A model generated the notes under the pieces. The model ran no database searches, had not been told where the DNA came from, and saw only the letters and a list, made by a program, of their open reading frames with translations. Below, in pieces: positions 11,756 to 23,365 of a DNA stretch of 64,000 bases (its first letter is position 1; every line of letters starts with the position of its first letter). The stretch comes from Gentiana macrophylla (Eukaryota > Streptophyta > Magnoliopsida > Gentianales > Gentianaceae), in contig CM047806.1 in NCBI GenBank assembly GCA_026214975.1, positions 46,303,447 to 46,367,446 of the forward strand, read 5' to 3'. The position numbers were made by a program, and so were the translations under genes.

Positions 11756-13855
11756 CGTAATATTCGATTTTAGGAAAGAGCGCGGACGCGTGTCGTTTTT
11801 CGCAGCGAAATATTATTATTTCTTTTCTTTTATTGGAGTTAAGTATTTTATGGATTTTATATATATGATTTTGAAATTATGTATATAGTTAAAAAGGATT
11901 ATTCTGAATTTTGGTAATTAAGGGTGTTTATGGAAAAGGGATTTATTTGGGAATTGTATTTAAGGAAATTTACACACAATAATCCCATAACCTAATCAAA
12001 ATCGAGAAATTGAGTTTTATATCTCCTCTCTGCGAAAATTTTGAGAAGAGGAAAAGGTTAGGAGAGTTTTCACAATAAGCGAGGCAATTCTTGACCGTTT
12101 GGATCAGGCGAGAGAATTGGGATCGTTGTGAGAAGAACAGCGCTTGGGGATCAGTTGTTGAGAAGTGTTGCGATTTTAAAATGGTTTGTTAATCTAGTTT
12201 ATTGGTTTGCAATTAGGTAAGAAACTCTTTCTATGATCTCGATTATGATTTGTAAAGTTTAGATCATGTTTTAAGATGCGTGAAGCCATGAAAAGATGTG
12301 CTTTTAAGTTGATCAAATATCATAAGGATCATAGATGTTTAGATATGTTTACTACGTTTTTACGTGTTTAATTCGATGTTAATTAGGTTAGAAGCAGTTC
12401 GAAATCGAGTTTTGGCGATCTTTGCGTTTTAGGAAAAACCCAGTGGACGGGCGTCGCAATTAGGCGAGATGTGCGTCTCGAATTAAGCGAGCGAGGCGTC
12501 TGAGACCACTAATAAGCGAGGACGGGCGTCGAGAGTTAGATTTTGATTCGAGGATGTATTTGTTTTTTTGCGAGGCAGGCGTTTGGGGTTTAGTGGGCGG
12601 GCGTACGGTTATGGATGAGCGTCCATAGGAGGTCAAGCGGACGTCTAGCTTTGTTTTGCCTTGTTATTCGGTTTTATCGTTTTAGTTTGGTTTCGGGTTT
12701 CATAATCACATTATTATTTTTTTCAACCCTTATTTATGATATGATGTCATTGGTTAACCTAAAAAAGCCTGAATTGAGCTTCTGATTCGTTCAGTTAAAA
12801 CACCGAATGTACTCTTAAAGGGAGTTGAAGTTCGGATCCGTCGGAAGAAGAGCATGATAAACTTGTGCTTTGGTGAATTAGTATTCATCAATATACGTGT
12901 AATTGCTAGGCCTTGTCCATGTCTAGTGATCTAGGAAGAGTAGTATTTGTGAGGAGATTAATTGAAAACACTTAGGTGGCTAGTTAATCACCCAATAAAA
13001 TCGTCTTGACTAGTAAAAGATTAAACAACATGTCTCTCTTGGATAGGCACCGGTCTATATCGTGATGTATGCCTACCTCTGAAGGTGGAAGAACTCCGTG
13101 AGTCAACAAAACCCTAAATGCGGAGGGACTCCATTTGAGATGTCGTACTATCGGAGCCTACCTATTCTAACCTCCGTGGATATTGGTGTGATCCACTAAT
13201 ATGTTGCCAAGAGTGTCCCAAAGTGGATACGGCGTAGTGCCGCGAGTGCGGTTGTAACATAGATAAGTTAGGTAAAAGCGTTTAGTCAATTCATGTTGAT
13301 GGACATGATATGAACCACTAGATTGAGTCGGTCACATATAATCAACTAAACTTTTAATTATCTTTACTTTATAAATTGTAATTGTTATCATAGCTTCTCT
13401 TTCTTATTAAGTACTACGTTGTACTTACCTCAAATGCATGTTTTCTATGTGTTTGGAGGTGAGAAGACAAACGAGTTGATATTGCTTACTAGGAGGAGTT
13501 CGATGATGGCGTTTGAAGATGCCTCGTTGAAGAGTTTACATTTATTCTTTATTAGATTGTTTTAGACTTTTGGTCTTTTGAGACTTGTAGCACCGTTCAC
13601 GTTTCTTTTGAGATTATCGTATGTTTCGTTTGGATTTATACTTTTCCTTGAATGTAATAAGTTACATTTCCACCTTTAGATTTTGTTTCTATTCTTGGAT
13701 GTTTGAAAATTTTATACCCGAGTCTTTTGCTTCCGTTTGCTTATTTTTGATCTGGCGTAGTAGTAGAGGCTTACGTATAAGGTGAATTCATTTTATTTTA
13801 TACGTGCGAGCGTTCCTTTTCGATTAAGGACTCGGTGTCGAGGAGCAGGCGTTAC
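11756..13855 (+). repeat. 5' LTR of E1
   Basis: About 2.1 kb, colinear with 18968-21007. Its first base appears as c where the 3' copy has t. It carries a leader-like region with several copies of a gggcgtc motif (12430-12650). Differences from the 3' copy are mostly one- to three-base changes at CAG/CTG trinucleotides and homopolymer lengths. Confidence 0.85.
12425..12650 (+). repeat. GC-rich gggcgtc repeat cluster in E1 5' LTR
   Basis: Within otherwise AT-rich LTR DNA, variants of g(a/g)cgggcgtc recur about six times in 220 bp, separated by 20-50 bp. The same cluster is at 19645-19800 in the 3' LTR, where copies are closer to a caggcgggcgtc consensus. It resembles a GC-box-like minisatellite. 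A regulatory role is possible but not shown. Confidence 0.6.
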
Positions 13856-13875
13856 TGATTGGTATCGAGAGAGAA
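13856..13875 (+). promoter_or_regulatory. Primer-binding site of E1 (initiator Met tRNA type)
   Basis: Just after the LTR the sequence ttggtatcgagag corresponds to the common plant tggtatcagagc primer site, complementary to the 3' end of initiator methionine tRNA. The cag of the usual site reads cga here, which matches the systematic CAG differences seen across this element. Confidence 0.6.
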
Positions 13876-13955
13876 GCGTCTTTTAGGCTTCCTTTCTTTT
13901 AAGATAAGTTTTCCTAGACCTTTTAGTAACGTTACGGTTTCTTTGATCATCGGGA

Positions 13956-15440
13956 TGGTGTTCACGAAGCTGGAGGCGGGTGCGAGACTTCAGAGAGTTC
14001 GGCGGAAAGTCCAACACCGGTCGTAGGAGGCGGTGTTGTTAAGCGATTCCTCCACCTCGGCGAGTTTATCACCACCACCTCACCTGCTGCGACACCCACA
14101 CAAGGTCTCGGCGGGGTTTGTCGCGCGACCTCGTCGGGAGCAACCCCACGATGGCACGTGGGAAGTTCACTTCGATTCGTTGGTAGCGATATTCCGGCGG
14201 GATTTGTACCACCACCGGTAAGCTACCACCCACATCGACAAAAGCTGTTTATCCTCGCGATTAGCGTTTACCCTCAACCAATGAGCCACCCCTCACCATT
14301 GGTGTTTCACCAACAACAGCAGACTTTCTACCCACCTCCTGCAGGTCATACCCCTCGACCTACTGTACCACTTTCCCCGCGGTTCGACCATCAGCATGGT
14401 TTTGGTTACCCACCCTTTGGTTTGCAACAACCTCAGTCAACCCCACAACATCACCATAATTACCATCAAGGACACTACCCTTTTCACTGAACCTCAGCGA
14501 ATCCGGCCTACCTCGACAGAAGCAATGATGCAGGCAAGTACCTTTCGGCTATCCTCCGGTTTATCCACCGGTTAGACCGTTTTTGAGCAAGCGCCGCCGG
14601 TTGATTGGTATACAAGATTGAGAGAAGCGAGTTGAGATTTCCTTGGGAATCTGGAACCATCAAAGGCCGAGGAATGGATAAGGAGCTTGAGAAGGCGTGC
14701 GGGGAACATTCATGTGCACGAGACCGAGATGGCATAGCTAGCGATTAGTTTTCTTTTGGGCGCATCGAAGCTTGGATAGATGCGATTGAGCGATAATGGC
14801 AGTAAGTAACCGGTGAGGAAGCTTTCAAAGTTATGTTCTATAATGAGTACTTTCCGGCAGCATGATGCAGGCGAGATAAGGCAGTCGATTTTGAAAGCTG
14901 AAGCATGGTATGCATCATCGCGGTATCTCGATATACCAATAAGTTTAATGAGTTGGGACGATTCTATCCCGAGCTTATGAAAGTGGAAGAAAGGAAGATG
15001 GCCTTTGTACAAGGAAGGACTAGCACATGAGATCTGATCGGTATGTTAGGATTCTGACGAGCAATATATGGCGATTCTTGAATAAGGCCTTGGAGGTTGA
15101 GACCTTCGGGAAGAAGGCTATTGTTGTGATTGGAAACAAGCGAACTTTGGGACTAGTCAAAGCGATTATCGGGGCGCGCCGCAGCGAGCGTCAAGAAGGC
15201 AGCGGCTCAGCTCTAAGGCGGTAAGGCCCTTTGTCCTAAGTGCAACGAAATCATTCGAGGAGTGCAAGCAAAATACTAATAGTTGCTACGTTTGCGGAGA
15301 GCGATGCACTTTTCTAGAGCGTGTCCAAGCGGAGGAAACAAGGGCAATTCGGGCGAGGAAGCGGTAGGGCGGCCCAAGCCGACCGGTTCGAGTTTTGCGG
15401 TGATGCAAGAGATCTTGCGGAACCAGGAAAGCGATGTTAT
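13956..15440 (+). pseudogene. E1 gag (frameshifted)
   Basis: Nucleocapsid/capsid polyprotein of E1, in several frames. The N-terminal part (14158-14490) is strongly rich in Pro, His, Gln and Tyr, with runs such as HQQQQTFYPPPAGH. The capsid domain follows at about 14620-15030, where EEWIRSLEKACGN-like codons and a later YNEYFPA-like stretch match the retrotransposon gag family. A zinc knuckle lies at about 15285-15330 and reads CYVCGER followed by a shifted HFS..C part, of the C-x2-C-x4-H-x4-C type. At least five frame changes separate these blocks. The product would package element RNA in the cytoplasm; no intact protein can be made from the sequence as given. Confidence 0.75.
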
Positions 15441-18400
15441 CTCGGGTAACTTGTTGTTATTTTATTGAGAAATTTTTATAGCACGTTTATTCATCTTTGT
15501 AATTTTATTTAAATGAATGAATATGCATCCTAGAAATGCGATAATGTTAGATAACCTAGTGGTGAGCTTTGTTCGATCACGGGGCGTCTAACACTTTTGT
15601 GTCGACCAAAGTAGCTAAAAGTTGAATTTACCCTTGGAACCTTTAAGAAACACCTTGGAGATAACTACACCGTTAGGGAAGGTAACAAAGGTAACTAGGA
15701 TGATACCTCAAGTGGAAGTTCGAGTTGGATCTTATCGATGCAAGAAGCGACTTCACGATTTTAGACTTTTCAGATTTTGATGTAATTCTTAAGATAGATT
15801 GGCTATCAAGAATTTTGTTCATCTAGATTGTCGAGAGAAGAAAGTGACCTTTAAGATACCGAGAAATCGAGACAAGACTTATCAAGGTAATGTGTACAAG
15901 CCGAGTAAGCGACATCCGATAATTTAGCGGTTAAGGCAACGAGCTTGTCGGAAAGGGTTGTGAAGGCTACTTGTTGTCTGCGATGGATGTGGAACAAGTG
16001 AAGCCTAAGCTAGAAGAAACTCCGGTAGTGAGAGAGTACCACGAGGTATTTCGGGAAGAGTTACCGGAAACATATGCGGATAGGAAATCGAGTTTGAGAT
16101 CAAGTTGGTACCGGAGTGGCACCAGTTGGTAAGGCACCTATAGGATGGCACCGGCTGAATTAAAGGAGTTGAAGGCTCAACAGGATATGCTTGAGAGGAA
16201 TATAATTCAGCCCGATGCTTACTTGCCTTGAGAGCCCTGTTTTGTTCGTGAAGAATAAAGATGGTAGCATAAGGATGTGCATCGATTATAGAGCATTGAA
16301 TAATCTTACCATCAAGAATAAGTATCCTTTGCCGAGGATAGATGATCTGTTTTAATCGATTTGCAAGGCAAGAAAGTGTTCTCTAAGATTGATCTTAGGT
16401 CCGGATATCATCGATTTGAAGATCAAGGTGGAAGATATATCGAAGCGGCTTTTAGTGCGAGTATGGACATTATGAGTTTTAAGTTATGCCTTTTGGACTC
16501 ACTAATGCTCCATCTGCTTTTATGGATTTGATGCAGCGAGTTTTTATGCCATACTTGGATAAGTTTGTGATAGTGTTCATAGACGACATCCTAGTATACT
16601 CTAAGGATGAGAAGGAACATGAGGAACACTTAAGGATAGTGTTGGATACCTTGAAGAAGAACCAGTTGTTCGCTAAGTTTTCTAAGTGTGACTTTTGGTT
16701 GAAGCAAGTCAGTTTCTTGGGACACATCGATTCTGGAGATGGAATCCAAGTTGATCCAGCGAAGATAGAGGCAGTTGAGAATTGGCCTAAACCTACAACA
16801 GTTTCGGAAGTAAGGAGCTTTCTTGGTTTGGTAGCTCTTATAGGAAGTTCGTGCAAGATTTTTCGAAGATAGCTACTCCACTCACTAAGCTTACACGAAA
16901 GAATGTGAAGTTTGAATGGACTAGAGAGTGTGAAATGGCTTTTCAGGCGTTGGAAAAGAAGTTGACTCTGACCCGGTGTTGGTAGTTCCGGAGATTTTTG
17001 ATAACTCACGATGTCTACACGGATGCTTGGGGACGAGGTCTAGGTTGTGTGTTGATGCAAGGAGGAAAAGTGGTTGCTTATGCATCTAGGCGATTGAAGG
17101 TGCATGAGAAGAACTACCCGACACATGACTTAGAGTTGGCGCGATAGTGTTTGCATTAAAGACTTGGAGGCACTACTTGTATAGAGTTAAGGCAAGGATC
17201 TTCACCGACCATAAAAGTTTAAAGTATTTCTTCACTCAAGAGAATGAATATGAGACATAGAAGATGGTTAGAGTTAAATGAAGGACTATGATTTGGATAT
17301 TGAGTACCATCAGGCAAAGCCAATGTAGTGGCGGATGCTTTAAGCGAGAAACCGATATTTGTAGTTTCAAGCGACAAAGTTGTGCGCGAAAGGTTAGATG
17401 GGCTGGAAATCAGCAGAGTTTGATCGATTGAGGATCGGCGGTTTGTGGCGCCGTTGTTAGCAAGGTAAAATTGATGGATGACATTCGGGAGAAGCAAGAT
17501 GAAGACCCATCTTTGGTTGATTTGAAGCGAGTTGCTAGAGAAAAGCCTACAGTGGGTTATGTCTTGGATAAGAATGGCAACCTTTGGTACGAGGATTGTT
17601 TATGTGTGCCTAATGTTGGCGACCTAAGACAAAGAGTTATGGAAGAGGCACATAGGATTGCTTTTGCGATTCATCACAGTGCTACTAAGATGTACCGAGA
17701 CTTGAAGGAAAAGTTTTGGTGGCCTTCGATGAAGGTAGAGATAGCCAAGTTAAGTGGCGAGTGTGACATTTGTCGAGAGTGTGAAGCGAGTTTTGGTGGC
17801 CTTCGATGAAAGTAGACACCGGGAGGAATGCTCAAGCCCTTGGATATCCCTGAATGGAAATGGGATAAGATTAAGATGGACTTCATCACCGGGTTACCTA
17901 AGGCGAGGCGCGGTCATGATGCGATTTGGGTAATTGTGGATAGATTGACCAAATCGCCCATTTCTTACCATATAAGGTTGATATGCCTTTGAAAAAGATG
18001 GCGACACTATACTTGGATAATATAGTGAAGGCGCACGAGTCCCTATCTCGATAGTTTCGGATCGTGACTCGAGATTAAATCGATCGGTTTTGGAAGAGTT
18101 TACAAGAAGCCTTTGGAACCAAGTTGGATTTGAGTACGGCCTTTCATCCTCAAACAGATGGACAATCCGAGAGGACCATCCAAACACTTGAGGACATGCT
18201 AAGAGCTTGTGTATTGGAAGTAGGTGGATCATGGGATGATTATCTACCGGTAGCAGAGTTTGCTTACAACAATAGTTATCATGCAAGCATAGGCATGCCT
18301 CCGTTTGAAGCGTTGTATGGAAGAAGATGTAGAACCTTGTTTGTTTTGGGATGAAGTCGGGAAAGGCAGATTACGAGGGCGGGAAATGGTGGAACAAGCT

Positions 18401-18940
18401 AAGGAAAGAGTTCGGTTGGTTAAGAAGAATCTGAAAGCAACTCAAGGCAGGCAGAAAAGTTGGGCAGACGTTAGAAGAAGACCGCTTGAGTTTGATGTCG
18501 GTGATAGAGTGTATCTACGAGCTTCACCGATGAAGGGAGTGAAATGCTTTGGACAAAAGGGAAAGCTAAGTCCAAGGTATGTTGGACCTTTTGAAATTCT
18601 GGAAAGGATTGGACCGTTAGCTTACAAGCTTAAGTTACCGGAATCGATGTCAAGGGTCCATAGTGTGTTTCACGTTTCGATGTTGAAGAAGTGTCTGACG
18701 AGGAATGATGTCAAAACTACAATTGATCCGGAAATTCTACAAGACAATCTTGCCTATGATGAAAGACCGATCAAGATTTTGGACCGGAAAGAAAAGATGA
18801 TCAAGAGGCGGATGATCCCAGCTGGTTTTGGTTTCGATGGAGCAATCATTCACCGAGGAGGCAACTTGGGAAGTTGAAGATGATATGATCAGTGAATTCC
18901 AAGAGTTCGTGGATTTACCAGGTATGTTCTAGTTTCGAGG
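15441..18940 (+). pseudogene. E1 pol: protease, RT, RNase H, integrase, chromodomain-like tail
   Basis: Protease active site near 15573 reads DHGAS where D(S/T)GAS is usual, with a later DVILRIDWL-like stretch. RT spans about 16230-16900; it has the MPFGLTNAP block (16486 on) and the catalytic [11 protein letters not shown], followed by FLGH. RNase H runs about 17000-17345 ([22 protein letters not shown]). The integrase zinc finger is near 17650-17780 (IHHSATKMYRDLKEKFWWPS, CDIC). Its catalytic region has MDFITGLP (17878), a VSDRDSR stretch (about 18055) and SERTIQ with the Glu (18172). The C-terminus (18305-18877) has SPRYVGPFEILERIGPLAYK and HVSMLKKCL, then EEATWEVEDDM at about 18850. Frameshifts occur before and after nearly every block, for example just past 16830 and near 18340. 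Confidence 0.85.
17711..17813 (+). repeat. Short templated duplication in E1 integrase zinc finger
   Basis: The phrase tttggtggccttcgatgaa followed by (g/a)gtaga is present at 17713-17737 and again about 77 bp downstream, ending at 17813. The second copy lies where the Cys-Cys half of the integrase zinc finger should run into the catalytic core, and it adds a stop. It looks like a local copy-paste event rather than a substitution. Confidence 0.7.
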
Positions 18941-18951
18941 ACGAAACTCCT

Positions 18952-18967
18952 TTTAAGGGAGGAGGAA
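18952..18967 (+). promoter_or_regulatory. Polypurine tract of E1
   Basis: The purine-rich aagggaggaggaa directly precedes the 3' LTR start tgtaatattcc. This is the expected site of plus-strand DNA priming. Confidence 0.8.
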
Positions 18968-21007
18968 TGTAATATTCCGATTTTGGAAAGAAGCCAGGCG
19001 TGTCATTTTAAGCAAACGAAATATTATTATTTCTTTTCTTTTATTGGAGTTAAGTATTTTATGGATTTTATATATATGATTTTTGAAATTATGTATATAG
19101 TTAAAAGGATTATTACAATTTTGGTAATTAAGGGTGTTTATGGAAAAATGGATTTATTTGGGAATTGTATTTAAGGGAAATTTACACACAATAATCCCAT
19201 AACCTAATCAAAATCAGAAATTCAGTTTTATATCTCCCTCTCTGCGCAATTTTGAGAAGAGGAAAAGGTTAGGAGAGTTTTCACAATAACTGAGGCAGTT
19301 CTTGACCGTTTTCAGATCAGACGAGAGAATTGGGATCGTTGTGAGAAGGGCAACGCTTGGGGATCAGATTGTTGAGAAGTGTTGCTGATTTTTGTGGCTG
19401 TTAATCTAGTTTATTGGCTGCAATTAGGTAAGAAACTCTTCCTATGATCTCGATTACGTTTTGTAAAGTTTAGATCATGTTTTAAGATGCGTAGACGCAA
19501 GAAAGATGTGCTTTTTCATTGATCAAGGATAATAGATGTTTAGATATGTTTACTACGTTTTTATGTTTTAATTTGATGTTAATTAGGTTAGAAGCGATTC
19601 GAAAATCGAGTTTTGGCGATCTTAGCGCGTTTCACGAAAAACCAGGCGGGCGGGCGTCCGAGACCACTAATAGCCAGGCGGGCGTTTGCAATAAGCGGCG
19701 GGCGTCACGAGGTTAGATTTTTGATTCGAGATGTAGCGGTTTAGTGGGCGGGCGTGCGAGTTCTGACGGGCGTCCATAGGAAAATCAAGCGGGCGTCGGC
19801 TGTTTTGCCTTGTTATTACGGTTTTATCGTTCTAGTTTGGTTTCGGGTTTCATAATCCCATTATTATTGTTTTCAACCCTTATTTATGATCGATGTCATT
19901 GGTTAACCTAAACAAGCCTGAATTGAGCTTGATTCGTTCGGTTAAAACACGAATGTACTCTTAAAGGGAGTTGAAGTTCGGATCCGTCGGAAGAGCATGA
20001 TAGGCTTGTGCTTTGGTGAATTAGTATTCATCAATATACGTATAATTGCTAGGCCTTGTCCATGTCTAGTGATCTATGAAGAGAGTAGTATTTGTGAGGA
20101 GATTAATTGAAAACACTTAGGTGGCTAGTTAATCACCACTAATAAAATCACGTTACTTGACTAGTAAAAGATTAAACAACATGTCTCTCTTGGATAGGCA
20201 CCGATCTATATCGTGATGTATGCCTACCTCTGAAGGTGGAAGAACTCCGTGGAGTCAACAAAACCCTAAAATGCGGAGGGACTCCATTTGAGATGTCGTA
20301 CTATCGGAGCCTACCTATTCTAGCCTCCGTGGATATTGGTGTGATCCACTAATATGTTGCCAAGAGTGTCCCAAAAGTGGATACGGCGTAGTGCCACTTG
20401 AGTGCGGTTGTAACATAGATAAGTTCGGTAGAAGCGTTTAGTCAATTCATGTTGATGGACATGATATGAACCCTAGATTGAGTCGGTCACATATAATCAA
20501 CTAAACTTTTAATTATCTTTACTTTATAAATTGTAATTGTTATCATAGCTTCTCTTTCTTATTAAGTCGTTGTACTTACCTCAAATGCATGTTTTCTATG
20601 TGTTTGGGGGTGAGAAGACGAAACAGTTGATATTGTTTACGAGGAGGAGTTCAATGATGGCGTTTGAAGCGCCTCGTTGAAGAGTTTACATTTATTCTTT
20701 ATTAGATTGTTTTAGACTTTTGGTCTTTGAGACTTGTAGCACCGTTACGTTTCTTTTGAGATTATCGTATGCGTTTCGTTTGGATTTAGTACTTTTCCTT
20801 GAATGTAATAAGTTACATTTCCACCTTTAGATGTTGTTTCTATTCTTGGATGTTTGAGAAATTTTATACCCGAGTCTTTTGCTTCCGTTTGATTATTTTT
20901 GATACGACGTAGTGAAAGGCTTACGTATAAGGTGAATTCATTTTATTTTATACGTGCGAGCGTTCCTTTTTCCGGATAAGGACTCGGTGTCCGGAACGGG
21001 TGTTACA
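18968..21007 (+). repeat. 3' LTR of E1
   Basis: A 2040 bp LTR beginning TGTAATATTCC and ending GGGTGTTACA, colinear with 11756-13855. The gggcgtc cluster lies at 19645-19800. The bases tgaac follow. Confidence 0.88.
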
Positions 21008-21556
21008 TGAACAAAGAAAAATAATTCTCTGAAGGAAAAGGTGTTCGATCTGCATGGGTCCTCTAAAGCCGTCTATTACCCGACCAAAACAAAGAACATA
21101 CTAAAACTAAAACTAAAAAACCGGAAACAAGTATTAAAATATATATTTTCCTTCTTCCATGGGACCACCGCCGAAAATTACCACTCCACCCACAGCGCCG
21201 CGCATTCCATCACGGATTAGAAGAGCCCGAAGAAAATCTTTCCGCTTCCAATAAGAGAGATGACAAACGGAAGAAGACCAGACATAAGCGGACGTAGCAA
21301 CCTAGCGCCGATGATACCGGTGAATAATCAAAGATCTGCTCCCGAACCATACAAGGCGACCACAAATCTAGCCACCACCACGCTGCATACAAGCAAAGCT
21401 TGCAGAGAAAGATCAAGAGGGCTAAGCCTCGCTATGGGGAGAGGCGAAATCTTCGACTGCTCCCAAAAGCGGAAGAAGAAAGACAAAGACATCTTTCAAG
21501 CACCGACAATCCAAAAGATCAACCGGAGAAGCCATGTATTTTGTGTTGGATCTAAT
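21008..21556 (-). mobile_element. Probable LINE remnant, right part (continues 11528-11755)
   Basis: This segment lies between E1 and copia element C1. On the minus strand it has short open frames at 21210-21416 and 21422-21613 without recognised domains. Its T/G/C-rich composition resembles plant L1 3' regions. Joining it to 11528-11755 across E1 gives one minus-strand unit ending in a poly(A). The next stretch ends at 21556, where the C1 LTR starts after ctaat. It is a weak call; it could also be other host DNA. Confidence 0.3.
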
Positions 21557-21844
21557 TGTTAGGGCCGTGATACAAAATGTGTTTGAATAAACCACAATAC
21601 AAGAATAAATCAAACAACAAATTTATTCATGTAATCCAAGAGATATTGCAAGTACAACGATGCAAAAATAAATCAAAATAAAGGAAAAGATTCAAACCGG
21701 GCGAGTGCGAACACTCTGTCCTTAAGACAATTTGCTCTGCGGTATAGTGTCACGGTGATAGCAATTGTCTTCCGAGGATACAACGGTTTACCTATTCGAT
21801 GTAGTGGCACTTCAAAGTCGAGCAGACGGCACTTTTCGATTTTT
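21557..21844 (-). repeat. 3' LTR of copia element C1, distal part (split by E2)
   Basis: The plus strand starts TGTTAGGGCCGTGATAC; on the minus strand this is the LTR end ...GGCCCTAACA. The LTR is interrupted at about 21845 by E2 and resumes at 34856. The two parts total about 650 bp. The left flank is ctaat. Confidence 0.7.
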
Positions 21845-22253
21845 CGACGGAAAAATTCACGATTATTTTTATAACTTTTCACCCGTTTACGATATCATTT
21901 TGAGCACTTTTGTATCATTTGAGTCTTTAATTCCTAAGTTTCATAAAAATATATAAGTAGTAACTATTATATAAAATATCGTATTTTTATCGTGTTTTTA
22001 CTAGTTTTGTACGGTTTAGTAACCGGAGTGTAAATGTCAGTTCGTTTGGTATTTTGGTGGTTCTTTGCGAGGATTATACATTGACCAAGATTCCACGTAA
22101 CGACATGTTTTGAGTCTAAAAGATGTGTTTAGAGGATTAGAAGAAGATGCCACAAGTTTACGAGTTCAAATGGATCAAATTATCTTACATACTTAAAACC
22201 AAAACCTGTTTAATGAGAGATTTGACCCAGCTTAGAGGCATTTTCAGGGGATG

Positions 22254-22690
22254 ACTTCTTAATGAAAGTTGTAGATCTTCACATAAGATTTCCAACGCAC
22301 TTTGAATCACGTCAATTGGAGTTCTACAACTCAAGTTATGGTCAATTGACTAATCAATTCGGATTAGTAGAAATCCCGAAATATCTTAAATATCTGAATG
22401 GCTCATCAAAACGACATTTTCTGAAGAAGTTTCCTTCATAAAAGTTGTATATCTTCAAGAAAGATTTCCAATGGATTTTGAATCAAGTCAATCGGACTTT
22501 TACAACTCAAATGGTAGTCAAGTGGCTAATTGATTCAATTTAAGTAAAAATATCGAAAAACGTTCGGAGGAACACGAGGTACTCAAGAAGGCGTTTTCTG
22601 AAGAAGAGTCCTTCATGAAAGTTGTAGAGTTTCTCGAGACCGTAATTTTGGCATTTCGTTTGCAATTTTGGAGGTCTACAACTCAAGATA
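22254..22690 (+). repeat. Three tandem stem-bounded units in the E2 LTR
   Basis: Three related units of roughly 175 bp period each open with agttgta(g/t)a and close with t(c/t)tacaactc. The opening and closing arms are complementary: agttgtaga at 22267 with tctacaact at 22323; agttgta at 22443 with tacaact at 22501; agttgtaga at 22620 with tctacaact at 22675. Each unit could fold into a hairpin with a loop of 45-50 bases. The same three units are in the 3' LTR from about 32830 to 33270. Confidence 0.7.
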
Positions 22691-22769
22691 TGAATTTTAA
22701 AGTTTTATTCCAAAATATATAATTTTTATCCGAAAAATATAAATTAGGGGATGAATGTAATCATTGCAT

Positions 22770-22826
22770 CCGGTCTAGACCAAGCCCCTACCAGTCTAGA
22801 CCGGCCTGGAACTTTGCTATATAAGG
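22770..22826 (+). promoter_or_regulatory. Paired palindromes and TATA box, E2 5' LTR
   Basis: ggtctagacc (22772-22781) and a second copy within ccagtctagaccgg (22791-22804) lie with centres 21 bp apart. The TATA box tatataag (22818-22825) follows 13 bp after the second. The arrangement recurs in the 3' LTR at 33349-33403. Closeness to the TATA box suggests binding sites for a dimeric activator; that is inference. Confidence 0.65.
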
Positions 22827-23084
22827 GGCATGCAGAGAGCGGATCGAGGGAGATATATATATATACACCTTATATATATATATATCTCTGTGTATATATA
22901 TAGATCTAACTCCTCATTTCTTTCTTTTAGTTTTAGTAAAGGCATTATGCCGGGAATAATTTAGTAGTAGTAGTATCGTTGTAATGCTCGGGAAATTATC
23001 GGAAGTTCGATGTTCTTTGAAGTCGTTGTAATGTCCGGAAGACTACGATCTCGGAATCAATAGTTGTAATCGGGTAATTTTATT

Positions 23085-23329
23085 TATATATATATATATA
23101 GATCTATTTCCATTTTCTTCCCTCTTCTTTTTTATCTTATTAAGACGTATATATATATATATATATATGTTTATATATAAATTAATTAAAATACCGTTGT
23201 AATAGTATAGTTATCAATAGTTCGTTGTTTTAGATCTTTCATTTACTTTTACGCATTTTACTTACGCATTTTATTTACGCACATATATATATATATATAT
23301 ATATATATTATACGCATTTTTATTTACGC

Positions 23330-23363
<34 letters not shown>

Positions 23364-23365
23364 CT
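23085..23365. repeat. TA microsatellite cluster in E2 5' LTR
   Basis: Four (TA)n tracts, at about 23085, 23149-23168, 23284-23309 and 23334-23361, are separated by tttacgcattttatttacgc phrases. The corresponding tract of the 3' LTR at 33717-33777 has about 30 repeats where this copy has about 10 (23149-23168). Confidence 0.9.

Larger units (their letters stand above)
11756..21007 (+). mobile_element. Complete Ty3/gypsy element E1, Tekay/Del-like chromovirus
   Basis: A 9.25 kb LTR retrotransposon on the plus strand in canonical order: LTR, Met-type primer site, gag, protease, RT, RNase H, integrase with a chromodomain-like C-terminus, purine tract, LTR. The LTR termini read (T)GTAATATTCC...GGGTGTTACA. 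Flanking bases tgagc on the left and tgaac on the right could be a 5 bp target duplication with one difference. The integrase-RNase H order and the EEATWEVEDDM tail fit chromoviruses of the Tekay/Del group. Paired LTRs are nearly identical, suggesting a recent insertion, yet the coding region is broken by many small indels. Confidence 0.85.
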
